Assembly (NCBI GenBank): GCA_015680685.1
Contig: MNCI01000967.1
Location: forward strand, 418,458-482,457
DNA from: Gnetum montanum
Lineage: Eukaryota; Streptophyta; Gnetopsida; Gnetales; Gnetaceae
Direction of reading: 5' to 3'
DNA: 64,000 bases
The notes under the pieces were generated by a model. That model made no database searches. It had not been told where the DNA came from and saw nothing but the letters and a program-made list of their open reading frames with translations. The position numbers and the translations under genes are program-made. Shown here piece by piece: positions 10,300 through 21,224 of the stretch. Position 1 is the stretch's first letter. Each line of letters begins with the position of its first letter.

Positions 10300-12570
10300 A
10301 TTGTAATCTAGCATTACATATTCTATATTTTTAGGAAAAGTTGATAGTTCTAGAATTCCCTAATCTTCAATAATATATGGATCATCTAGCCCTAAATGTT
10401 CTTCTATTTTATCTAAAAATTCTCTAGTTGGTATCATATCTTCTTACTTTAAGTTGGAAAATATTTTAAGTTATTGCTTAAGTTCTCTCATACTAATTTT
10501 CATAACCTCTATTTAGACATTAATAACTTAGTTGGCTACCACCATCCATGACCATCCTGAAATGGTTCCATATGATATATCAACCAATTGAGTTTTTATG
10601 ACTATTAAATCAATGAGATATTGGAAGCCGTGAACCTCAATAACTATTTCTTTTAAAGGCCTTTTTGTTTTACGATAGATTTGTTTACTATAATTAAATT
10701 ATTATGGTATGGAATAAGGGTAGTTCCCAACATTTCACATACTTTTTGTAAGTAATAATACTAATTCTAGCTCATAGATCCACTAATCCCTTAAATTTTC
10801 AATCATTAATTGTTAATGTAATAATGGGTGTTTCTAGGTTATCACATTTTTATAAATATTCTTCTTTTAAAATATTAGTTTTTACCCAAGATATCTCATT
10901 GCTACATTTTTTTTTTGAGTTTTGCTAATTTTGGTTTTTTCTTTTTAGTCTCTTTCCTAAATGTTTTCTTTTCAAGAAATGGGGGCTCATATTGGAGACA
11001 AGAAATGTCATATAATAATTTAATAAGATGATATTCTTCAGTCATGATTGTATTTATTATTCTATTATTATTGGGATTTGGTTCATTTTGAGAAGGTAAT
11101 TTACATTGACTTTTGTTTATGCAATATTTACATTTTCATTTGAGATGTATATCATTATTGAATTGCCCTTTATTTTTATTTTCATTCTTCCAAATAGTGT
11201 AGTACTAATGATTGAATTCTTGTAAATTTCTCACATTATTTTTCAAAGGTTGATAATGCTCCTTCTTTTTCCAACTCTCTGATTGAAATTGATAAGGTTT
11301 TTTAGCCTTATTCTATTGTGATAAATCCACCCTATTAATGTCAAGGCATGTACAAAAATTATCAATCCAAGAACATGCATCTTTAGGATAATTATCATTG
11401 CAATAATTACATCGTTGACTATCTTCACATTTGTGTTCCTATACTTTATGTATAATTTATTGAGAATGTTTAACATCTATTAGATTTTGGGATACTATTT
11501 TAGATAATTCCTCCATTATTTGAACTTATTTACTACTAAATTCATTAAATTTTATTTCAAAATATTTTATTTTTACTTCACTTAATCATTTCTTTTTATC
11601 ATTAATTTTTACTTCCCTTAAAGTCCATTATTGACTCATTGCATAAAATTTATCAATTGCTTGTTGTATCTTCATGAGACTTATTTCCAAAATATTACCA
11701 CCTACAAATAAAGTAAGAAACTTTGCTATTGAGGATTTTAATCCTTTTAGTAATGCTTAATTTTTCTTTCATAAGGATATTATGGTTTGGACATCTCCCT
11801 ATATTGTTTGCTATCTATCAATGTATTCTATGAGAGATTCATCATCTTTCTATTTAATATGTAACATCTCATCTCTCAACTTTTCATAGATTCCTAACAG
11901 CTATTATTTTTTGAAAAAAAAAAATATTTCTAAGCTAATCCCATCTTTTTATAGTGTTTTTCAAGAGCCTATGGAACCATAAAGCTACATGTTTCTTAAG
12001 AGAATAGGAAAAGTATCTTAAGTATTATGGATTAGTATCCATGTAATTAGCCTAACAAAATAAGTAAAAAAGGGTAAGGTGGAACATAAGATCTTCATCT
12101 CTTATTCCTTTAAACAATAAAAATAGTAGTTAGGAAAACAATAAGTCTACTGATAAGCCTCTACTCTAGTACATTAGTGTCTATTCGATGGATAACACTA
12201 TGAGTATAATAGTCCAAATATAGAGGTACCAAACTATCATCATCTTTATATATGATGTTGTCATAAGCTATTTTGGATGTTTTGATTTGGTCTTGGTCTA
12301 TACATTTATTATCTAATTTTTTTAAAGCTTTCCCATGTTATTTTTATGGTTTGAGAGTCTAAGCTTTCAGTATCTTCATCAAGACTATCATCATCTATGC
12401 TTAATTGAATCATATTCCTTGATAAGTTATAAGAGAATAATGATTAGATGGTTCTTTAATGAACTATCCATTTTCATCTCTCCATTTACTATTCTTATCT
12501 TTTCTAAATAACTTCAATTTTAGGGCACCTATATATGTTGAACTATCATTTATAAAGAAATCTACTTGGA
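10300..12570 (-). pseudogene. Degenerate gag and protease region, Athila-like element
   Basis: This 2.3-kb stretch lies between the PBS and RT, where gag and protease must be. I see only short minus-strand frames, such as the 77-residue frame at 11,476-11,243, and no confident knuckle or D-T/S-G motif. The call rests on position and on scattered gag-like composition (basic, Asn- and Ile-rich). It should be read as strongly decayed gag-PR, not as a defined gene. Confidence 0.5.
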
Positions 12571-12577
12571 AGTGATG

Positions 12578-12595
12578 TCCTTGGTAACAACACTA
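12578..12595 (-). other. Primer-binding site, Athila type
   Basis: Minus-strand TAGTGTTGTTACCAAGGA aligns without gaps to TGGCGCCGTTGCCGGGGA, the PBS common in Athila and Tat elements. All seven differences are transitions (G to A or C to T). Confidence 0.7.
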
Positions 12596-12597
12596 AA

Positions 12598-13016
12598 TGC
12601 TGAATGAAAATTAAGGTAATAAATTAATTCATTAGGATATAACAATGTCAAATGTATTATAGAAGAGTGATTATTTCTAATTAATCATGATCATTAAAAT
12701 AATACATAAAGCTCAAAGATATATGAAATAAATCCCTCTTATTAGCTCACCCTTTAAGAATGAGTTAACATTTTGAGAAATTCTTGTTTGATTAACTTAT
12801 CCCTAAGTTGATATCTAGCATTATTTGATAGAATATAATAGTGTAATATAAAAATAATAAAATATCCAATTCTATTACAAGAATAAAAAATAAACATTTT
12901 TTATCAAAATAATAAAATGAAGTTTTTCTATTACTAGAATACCAAAATAAACTTATCTTTCACAAAAGTACAATGAAAACTTGTCAATTTCTTTTGAAAA
13001 CATGTCCTCCACATCA
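12598..13016 (-). repeat. 5' LTR of the minus-strand Athila-like element
   Basis: The plus strand runs from TGCTGAATG to CTCCACATCA. It is homologous on the opposite strand to 49,547-49,959: both share GATGTGGAGGACATG at the U3 end and AATTAATTT-TTACCTTAATTTT near the U5 end. The PBS follows two bases after the U5 end. Flanking pentamers (CTAAA and ACTCC) do not match, as expected for one LTR of a broken element. Confidence 0.7.
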
Positions 13017-14128
13017 ACTCCATCATGTAAATTTATATACATGCTAAAGAAACTAATAATCAGTTTCATTAATTATAATAAATTCACTTACATCACTAAT
13101 AGTGAGGCTATTAAATGAAAATAAAGTAAAATGAAATATTATGATGCTCTTTTTGATCTTTTGATATGACACAACCTTGAAAAATGGAGAATTTGTTAGT
13201 GTGTTTTGGAGATCTTGTAGGTCTAAGGAAAGTGAATGAAACATATTAACAGGACTAAGAGAAGAGCAAGAATCAATGAACTACAATGCTAAATTCCAAT
13301 AAGAAGATGCAAAGGTTTGAAGTAAATTACAACATTATGAGATATCCAAGAATTCCATAGAAGATGCCTTGGAGATTAACAAGATATCTCTCACTATTTT
13401 AAGACATGTCTAGTAAGAAACTCTAGTCTCATGCAAAACATCCCCTTAAAATAGGAGATGTTCCAAGAAAGGATAAGACATATTTTGCAAGATGTCTTGC
13501 CTCAAGTCAAGGTGTCTTAGGTCTAGAAAAGATGTCTCACCTATAAGGAGGAAAACATAATAAGACATCTCAAGCTTGTAGAAGATGTCTTGACTAGAGG
13601 TTTATAGCCATTGTATGAAATTCAATGGATAGATGAAGATGAGCAAGGCTATAAAAGTAAGACATCCTAATTGGAAAATGTGCAACGCTATTAATGTAAT
13701 CAAGTAATCATTATATACATCCTTGAAAAATATTGTGCTTCATTTATTTAACATTTTTTATGTTATTGTAAGCCTAAAACCAAGGAATCATAAACTTAGT
13801 TCATTTTCTTCCTTGATCATTTTATCTGTTATTATAAGCCCTAAGGGTTTAGATGTGCTTCTTAAGAGAAGACATATTTTGAGCTTTTTGGGAAATTAAG
13901 GGTTGGGTGTGCTTTTGAGTGAAATTAATCCTATTAGAGCTTAAAACTTTGCTAAGGTTGTGGTATCCTTGAAGTCACATTTTAAAGAACTAAGTCTAGA
14001 GGTGTGCAAGGATTCTACCCTCCAAGTGTAGACATATCCAAGTTGGGGAACCATGTACATCCATGATGTAAGAATTGGATCTTATTGATTAGAACTTATT
14101 CAAAACCCTTATTTGTTCTTGATTCTCA
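13017..14128 (+). repeat. LTR-like region of a copia element with AGATGTCTT motifs
   Basis: The region ends in TTCTCA just before a tRNA-Met type PBS at 14,131, so its right part is the U5 end of a copia 5' LTR. Between 13,380 and 13,670 the motif AGATGTCTT or its complement AAGACATCT, exact or with one change, recurs about six times. The U3 start was not located; a short minus-strand frame at 13,244-13,053 is not recognised. Confidence 0.5.
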
Positions 14129-14130
14129 AG

Positions 14131-14142
14131 TGATATTAGAGT
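14131..14142 (+). other. Primer-binding site (initiator Met tRNA type), copia
   Basis: TGATATTAGAGT differs from TGGTATCAGAGC by three transitions. It lies 70 bases before the copia gag start, on the same strand. Confidence 0.7.
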
Positions 14143-14211
14143 AAGGTAATTTCAAATTGAGTGTAATAACTTGAGTGGACTATAGTGGCAATATCTTACA
14201 ATAAGCCACTA

Positions 14212-15130
14212 ATGTTCAATGGGATCAACTTTACATGCTAGAAAGAATGGATGCAAGGATTCTTTAAATCCATGAAATTTAAAGTATGATAGTACATCTT
14301 GGAAGGATATGTTTATCCCATCGATAGCTCAATAGAAATTTCACTACCAAGAGATAAGTGGTCTAATGATGATAAAAAAATTTATGTTTCATTCAAAGGT
14401 TAGAAACTATCTCTATTGTGCTTTTAGTAAACCTGACTTTAATAGATTATCTGGATGCAAAACTAACAAAGAAATTTGGGAAGTTTTAGAATTCATCTAT
14501 GAGGGAACCTCAATTGTTAAATAATATAAACTCCTAGTCATGCAATTTGAATATGAAAAGTTAAAAATGAAGGAAGGTGAAAGAATCAAAGATTATTTTT
14601 CTAGGGCCGATGATATAGTAGTAGTTATTAGAGAAAGAGGGAAAAGGTTACCTAAAAGTGAAGTTATTATTAAAATTATTAGAAATATACTCCCTAAATT
14701 TAGACCCAAAATTATTACCATTGAAGAAATTAGAGACTTCTTCATACTCAAATTTGAAGAATTACAAAGTGCACGTATAGCATATGTGATGAATCTCATA
14801 AGTAAATGTGCTATCAAGGAGAAACCCATCGCACTTAAGAGTTTCTTAAAAGAAAATGAGATGTTAGATTATGATAGAAATAATGATGATAAATGAGCTT
14901 GCCTAACAAGAAGAGTAAAAAGGCTTCTATCATGTAAAGGAAAAAGCTTCAATCGATCAAAAAGAAAAGGCAAAGAAATATGTAAGAAAACTAGAAATTC
15001 AAATCTTAATATCTCTTCTATAGAATGTTGGATATGTGGTGGAAGAGTTCGTGTGGCCTCCAAATGTTCTAGTGCTAGCAAGTTACCAAAGAAGGAGTTC
15101 ATTCAAGAAGAAAAGAAGGCCAAAAATTTC
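14212..15130 (+). pseudogene. Ty1/copia gag remnant with zinc knuckle
   Basis: An ATG at 14,212 opens MFNGINFT, the classic copia gag start (F-x-G-x-N-F/Y-x-x-W), followed by WMQGFFKSMKF, then EGYVYPID and RDKWSNDDKK. A longer open stretch, 14,540-14,896, reads MQFEYEKLKMKEGERIKDYF and then LPKFRPKIITIEE, matching UBN2 gag blocks (F-E-x-L-R-M-K-E-x-E-S-I-x-x-Y/F and L-P-x-x-F-x-x-x-V-x-x-I-E-E). At about 15,025-15,075 a knuckle CWICGG..VASKC is visible but shifted. The gene follows a PBS at the right distance. Stops in the first 300 bases and a frameshift near the knuckle make it non-functional. Confidence 0.8.
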
Positions 15131-15195
15131 TACACCAGCTAAGATGTTGAATATAGTGAAGAGGAAACTAATCAACAAAATTTCATCTTATCTAC

Positions 15196-15990
15196 ATGGC
15201 TCTTATGTACAAAGGTTGCATGAAGGAATCTGAAGAACCTAAAGGTAGAGTTGAGGAAAGGTATGACATGCTATGTAACAAAATTGTCTCTTTTCAAAAT
15301 TTATGTATCAAAATGAAAAAGACTCTATATAGCAAGGAAGTAGAAATACATAAACTTAATACTAAATACTTCACTCTTAAAAGGAAGAATTCAAACCTAA
15401 AGGCTAAGGTTTAGAAGCTAACCCTATCTTATAAGTAGATAAGTAAGAAATTAGTAGGTGTAAAGCTTAGCAATGAAAAGATTACTAAAGATAAGAAGAT
15501 TGCAAAAGTCATGATAAGACAAGAAAGAGATCATAACAATAAAAGAGGAATAGAAAATAATTCTCATGCTACTAGATCGACAAGAACTTCACCTAAATGG
15601 AGGTACATACCCAAGTTTGAACAACTAGAATGAATAAAAAAACTATGTGCTATTACTATGGAATATTTGGACATATATAATTACATTATTACTTATAGTT
15701 AAGACATTATAATTTAACCAATTAATCTTATCAGAAGAAGAGTAGAAAGCATGTCTCATAGGCTAAATAGGTTTGGAGACCTAACATGAAGAAGTAAGAG
15801 GAAGAAATGGTTGAACACATTTCTCTTCACTATAATAATGGAAACACCTAATACAATCATAAAATACCCATCTTGAATAAGAAAAAGGATATAAAAAAAC
15901 ATCTTGGTATCAAAAGAGGTAGACATATGATGACAAAAAGGGAGGAACTCTACAAAGGATGACATTACTATGAACATAAGCAAGTAAACA
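15196..15990 (+). pseudogene. Copia gag C-terminal tail, coiled-coil and second CCHC-like region
   Basis: A 72-residue frame (15,196-15,414) has lysine- and glutamate-rich heptad-like spacing (CNKIVSFQNLCIKMKKTLYS and so on), a plausible coiled coil as found between the two knuckles of some plant copia gags. Near 15,640-15,700 comes CYYYGIFGHI, a broken C-x-x-C-x-x-x-G-H knuckle, and near 15,765 VWRPNMKK, the W-x-P-K block that follows it in Sirevirus-like and related elements. No protease, integrase or RT follows, so the pol part has been deleted. From 15,990 to 16,240 I see nothing recognisable. Confidence 0.55.
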
Positions 15991-16239
15991 ACCTAGAGTA
16001 AGCAAGGTAAGTATTGGTAACTATGAATATAACTATAAATATTCCTTATCTGCACCATTAGTTATATCGATGCTACTATTTTAGAATTTTTTTAAGATGT
16101 AAACAAAGTATAAGAAAGGTATGTCCCATACTTTTGGCTTTTCGTCATTAAAATAACTTAATTATCCTTGGAAGCATCATTCAAGATCTTCGAGTGTCTT
16201 ACAGTCATTTTTATCATTCCATATCTATGTCTCAAAATC

Positions 16240-16401
16240 CCTAGGAAAAACATTAAAAATTTAAATAAGACATCTCACTATTTTAAGGAGATGTCTTACT
16301 AGGGACATCTCTACCAAGATACTCTATTGAGATGTCTTAGCTAAGGGTAAGATGTCTTAATTATTATACCCTCATTTTAGGCAAGACATCCTATTTCCTC
16401 T
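16240..16401. repeat. AGATGTCTT motif cluster beside the solo LTR
   Basis: Five to six copies of AGATGTCTT or AAGACATCT, exact or with one change, lie in 160 bp, and one more lies at 17,291-17,299, beyond the solo LTR. The same motif marks the LTR-like region at 13.38-13.67 kb, so the solo LTR landed in a related stretch, possibly the other LTR of the copia element. Confidence 0.55.
16397..16401. repeat. Target site duplication CCTCT, left copy
   Basis: CCTCT directly before the LTR terminus TGATGAG. It is identical to 17,284-17,288. Confidence 0.9.
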
Positions 16402-17283
16402 TGATGAGAAATGAGGTACCCCTACACTTAACCATACGAATGCAAGTGTTCACACATGATTTGATCAAACTCCATAGATGAACTAGTTGTGGCATCTAGA
16501 TAGTTACATGTTGATCGCAGTTCGTTGTCTTCCCACCTAGACTAGTATTTTCTTTTTCATGTATGGTTTAGTCTAGAGTGAGGTGTATGATGTGTTTCCT
16601 ATCACTATGCTACTCCTAAGGTCAAGAGGGAATAACTTTGATGAAGCTAATGAGCAATACAAAGAAAAGTCTAAGCTAGCCTAAGTGTGATGAGCATTTG
16701 TCATTAATCATATGTACACATCTTGGACTTCATGTACTACTTGTAGGATTACCAAGTGCATGTTACTTAAGCACTCCTAGATACACTACTGGGATACCAA
16801 GTAGTCACACTTAAATGCTCGTGATTAAGTCGTACTCATTCCCCATTTAACAACAGGAATAGTAAATGATGGTAAAGAAATGTTAACTAAGAAAACAATA
16901 AATAACAATTAACAATTAAAGAAATTAAGAGCTAAGTGGATGCTACAATGATGGAGTAATCTCGATCTTTATTGCTGGTCATGTGTGTGTCCAGGTATGT
17001 CACACTCAAATAAAGGTTCCGTACAATTACAATCATCACACTGTAGACATGCACTAGGGAAAGAATTAAAACAAACTAATAGTGAACAAAAAGACTCTAC
17101 ACTTACTCTAACACTTAATTTCTCCCCCTTCATGTGTGTCTAAATGTTATATTTATAGGCTTACATAGGAACCATGATATCATGTATTTGATATCGTTAA
17201 CCAGGCTATGATATTGCGTACTCAATATTGAGGATCCGATATTGAGGGTCCGATATCAGCACCTGACAAACCACAATTCATCA
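16402..17283 (-). mobile_element. Solo LTR related to the 22.9/41.6-kb Athila-like LTRs
   Basis: The 882-bp sequence starts TGATGAG and ends TTCATCA, and shares with the LTRs at 22,906 and 40,677 the opening block (GAGGTACCCC, then CACTTAACCATACGAAT) and a minus-strand TATA box in the same context (TATTTATAGGCTT). Its direct flanks are the perfect pentamer CCTCT. No internal region accompanies it, so it is a solo LTR produced by recombination between the two LTRs of a former full element. The middle is diverged: it lacks the 45-bp U3 array of its relatives and instead has GATATC-rich sequence at 17,170-17,260. The orientation is set by comparison with the full element. Confidence 0.85.
17150..17157 (-). 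promoter_or_regulatory. TATA box of the solo LTR
   Basis: Minus-strand TATAAATA in the same context as the TATA boxes at 23,656 and 41,437. Confidence 0.6.
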
Positions 17284-17288
17284 CCTCT
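17284..17288. repeat. Target site duplication CCTCT, right copy
   Basis: CCTCT directly after the LTR terminus TTCATCA. It matches 16,397-16,401. Confidence 0.9.
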
Positions 17289-19744
17289 TAAGATGTCTTA
17301 ATCTTACTACAATCCCTTCCAAATATTTCTTTATATATAGTTTAACTATTTTATTTTTCATTTCAAGCCAAAGATTTCCTTTCCTAGATGATCAAGGCTT
17401 CCTTCTCACTACAGTTGCACTCTTTTTAGCTTGGTTTCTAGGACTTACAAGAAGATAGAAACTTTAAGGCTCTCACAACACAAATCCAAGGGCACTAAAA
17501 GAGCATCAAAAAGAAAATACAACTCATATAAGCCTTAATCCATATCAATATATGCTCAAAACATGTTTGAGAATAATCTTTTAGTATCCATTATATTTGA
17601 ACAAAATTTGAACTTCTATCAACATCATCAACAAACTTTACTATCGTATTTCAAGACCCTATGATGGGCAATGATTCTCTTTCTATGATGGTTTTAATTT
17701 CTAAAGTGCTAGTTTGTGAATTCTTCAGCAACATTATTATTACCAATACTTTTATTAGAGCTTTCACTTCTATGGTTGAGGGAGTTATTAACCAAGTATC
17801 TCCTCAAATTATAAACAATTTGCTTGAAATTTCTAGTGCTTATGTTCATAGAGTTGTAGTTCATACTATGGATGATATTTTCACAAATGGTATCATCTCT
17901 GTTACATATGATGAATTTTATGATGCGATCTTTGATAGCTCAATGTTTCTCCAATATGAGAAACTACATCAACATTAAATGTCTCAAGATGTCCTCAACC
18001 TTTCTCTTATTGTGATGTATAACATCATAGTTAAAGGAGGTAATTATAATTATTTACTTCCACCACAGGCATGTGTGTTATATTTCTTACTAACATGATA
18101 GTCATTACATTTGGGGCATATTATTTGTAGGGATATTTTGGGCATGTATACCCAAAAATGCATTTATGAACACCCTCTTCCCATTAACCTAATTATACAC
18201 TAGGTGGATGTTCTCATTTTAGACCTCATTCTAAAAGGAAAAAGAAGCTTAGGATTTATGGTTTAGGGTTTAGTGTTTAGAAAAGATATTATAATACATA
18301 TAATGTAATGCAAACACATGCTACCATGATGGAAAGAAGATGAGGATATTTATAATTTTATATTCTATGATTTGTATAGATTTTATCATTATAGAGAAAA
18401 AATAATGATAAATACATGTGTGTCATAATTCTCCTTGGGATCATGCACAATGCTCACATACACTCACACATGTCATAATCCCTCAAGTGATAGGTGCAAA
18501 AACACATATTCAATGTAATGAAATGGCTCTTAGCCACAACCTCAATGCCCCAACACCATGTTATATTGTTGTGATCTCCTTAGGTAAGGTTGAATCATTG
18601 TAGCTTATAAAAATAAGAATTAAATAAATATTGTTGTTGTTTTAATGTTATATGTTGATTTTGATGCTTTAATATTTAAGAAATTAATAGTAAAATGAAA
18701 AAAAAATCATAAGATTTATTCACCATGCAAACATTGGAGTTTGCATCCATCAAATAGTTCTAGGCTATGTAACCATGGTAGCACTTTGATAGATTCTAGT
18801 CATATTTGTGAATGCAATGACTCAAAACATACACAAACAGGAAAGGAAATCAACTTATCTAAGGAAGGAAGAGCTTTTCACAAAACTAAATGTCATAATC
18901 TCTAAGAAAATAATTTTAAGTATTAATTTTTTATGTGGAAGAACTTACCTTGAGTATTTCTAGTTTTTGTATAGGAATGAAGATGGTTTAACAGAGGCTC
19001 ATCAACATAGTCCAACTAGATGCAAGATACTCAAGAAGCAAAGGAAAGTGAACTAGGTCTATAAGGATGGTGCATTAGTGACCATGCACTAACATAAGGT
19101 GTGCATTGATGTAGGGTAGTTAGTGCACACCCCTCGAAAGGAATCAACTTCATCTTTTGGATCTGGAGGCAAGCTAGAACCTAAGGGGACATATCAAAAG
19201 AATCATAGGACATTCAAATGAAGTCAAAATCATCCTAAAAAGCCTACAATAATGCATGCAATCTTAGAATGTAACCTAGAGGGTAAGGGTATATCTTGGA
19301 GAGCTAACTACCTCTACTAAACACACTAGACTATAAACATAGGGTGTTCAAAAAATTTCCAAAACCCAGGGCTTACAATTGATCTACAAATTTCCACTAA
19401 ATTCTACATTAACAAATGACATTAATTAGGTTGATTTTCTTCTTCCTTCTATTTTTTGAATTATCATTAGTAATTAATTAATATTATCATCTTTAAACTA
19501 GTAATGTAGGTGGGTAGTGATAATTTCATAACATTTTCTTTATTTAATACCAAGAAAAGATATTTCCATCATACTACAATAATTTTCCAAATTTTTTATT
19601 GTTTCATGTGATCTACAACTATGAATGAAAGATGTAGCAATCTTTTCAACATCATCTTCAAGGTAGGAAATTGATGAATCATGTTTTTTATCTTGATCTC
19701 TTTATCTAAGCATCTCAAGTTCACTTCTTTGGAAGCTAGCAAAT
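17289..19744. other. Unassigned AT-rich sequence
   Basis: This 2.5-kb stretch has no domain I recognise. A 105-residue plus-strand frame at 17,661-17,978 begins MMGNDSLSMMVLISKVLVCE and contains EGVINQVSPQIINNLLEISS, but matches no family I know. A 61-residue frame at 18,418-18,603 looks random. A short TTTAGGGTTTAG run at 18,262-18,275 is too small to be telomeric. The left end may be the remainder of the copia LTR interrupted by the solo LTR. Confidence 0.5.
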
Positions 19745-20438
19745 GATAGTAAATATTAATTTAGTATCTGGAAGTCATATTCCACATCATTCTATACTAG
19801 AGGAAGTATATTCTCATATCATTCTTCCTCTGTATGGACATATTGAAAATCTTCATCAGTATTTTCTTAATATACCTTATAACTCTATTGAACATATAAC
19901 CACTTTTGTTCTATTTCTTCATTAGTTCTACCAAGATTACTTTGAACATATCTAAATGAATAATGTAATAGTAATTAACACCAGCAATAAGCTATCCATC
20001 TTTCCTCAACCATTCTTGGAGGAACTAAAAAGCAAGGATAAGTTCTAACCACAACAAATATTTTCCATGGGTTTCATGATGGTTTATAGTATCTTCTATC
20101 ATTAAGGATATTCCTTATAAATGAGTAGGTTGCCTTTGATATGCACTAATAATTAATGTATATATTTCAACTTTCTCTTCCTCATTATTACATGGAAATA
20201 CCTTTTTATATACCTCTATAGAAACATTAAAATTCTCAAACTTTTACCTACACACATTCAAATGAAGCTCATACAATAGATGAAAAACCTCCATGGGCTC
20301 AATATTGCTATCAATTATGACATCCATACATAAGTATTTTATATGCATTCATTGCATTATCATATAGTTCATTTATTTTTGTAACCTAAAATAACATATC
20401 TTGAAATAATTTTAAGTTTTTTTTTTCATATTTTTTGT

Positions 20439-20453
20439 ATATTTAGCAATGTA
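20439..20453 (-). other. Helitron Y2 catalytic tyrosine motif
   Basis: The minus strand encodes YIAKY within MYIAKYTKN, preceded by RANIDF 30 residues earlier. Both tyrosines are kept, with three residues between them as in the Y2 motif of Helitron Rep. Confidence 0.8.
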
Positions 20454-21215
20454 CATAATAACAATGTGTTGTTCAAGAACAAGTTAAAAGTCTATATTGG
20501 CCCTTCATATTTGCAAAACCATTTTGATATGAACATTAAGTCTATCATCATTTATTTTTAGTTCATAATTTATCTCATTATTATTGTTTGAATCTTAAAA
20601 GAGTTTAGGTTATGGTTGTAAAATCCATGGAGCATTATACCTTAGAACCATGGTATTTCAAGCAATGTAACCATATATGAAAAGTGAAAAACATAAATGC
20701 AAAAGAAAAAACATGATATGGTGAAACAAGAAATAAGAAAATAATATAAATATAGCAAGTACCAAAAAAAATCAACTCCATTCTATCTACACAAGAATTA
20801 TCCTCTTCTACATGTTGTATCACTTCCAACAACATTTAATATTCTATGAAAATCAATATCTAAATCCATAAATAAAAGTTAGTTACTATTTATAAAACAT
20901 GGATGTCTTAGGATGTTGTTTCTTTGAAACTATAAAGAAAGGATAATATAAATATAAGAATGTTGGAGATTCCAACAATATTATACTATAATACTAAGTT
21001 AATTAAATAATTCAAAGACATAATTAGTGGTTGCATGTCAAAACTTACATCATTGTTTCTACCATCTTCTATATATCTATAATTCCAAGCATTTGTTAAA
21101 GAATCAAAAAAATTTCTTATTATCTTTACTTCTTCTAGATTATTCTAATCAAGATTATCTATATTTAAGGATTTTTTAATATTATATCTAAGGATTTTTT
21201 AATCTAGAGAAAACC

Positions 21216-21224
21216 ATGGACATG
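21216..21224 (-). other. Helitron HUH metal-binding motif
   Basis: The minus strand encodes H-V-H within ELMHVHGFL, matching R-G-S-x-H-x-H-G-F-L-W. Both histidines are kept although the preceding Arg-Gly-Ser is altered. Confidence 0.8.

Larger units (their letters stand above)
7859..13016 (-). mobile_element. Athila-like Ty3 retrotransposon, 3'-truncated
   Basis: Reading minus strand from the LTR at 13,016: LTR (13,016-12,598), PBS (12,595-12,578), degenerate gag and protease (about 12,500-10,300), RT (10,150-9,360), RNase H end (8,946-8,743) and integrase (8,360-7,859). This is the Ty3 order, with integrase last. The 3' LTR is missing; the element stops where copia LTR-like sequence begins. 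Lineage is inferred from the PBS, from EVFMDDF in RT and from the RNase H tail ending in K-x-x-R-W-I-L-L-L-Q. All frames carry many stops. A CT/GT microsatellite with a local duplication lies at 8,983-9,066. Confidence 0.8.

Noticed and set aside
18259-18281. Interstitial telomere repeat (TTTAGGG)
   Set aside because: Only about one and a half imperfect units; expected by chance in AT-rich sequence.
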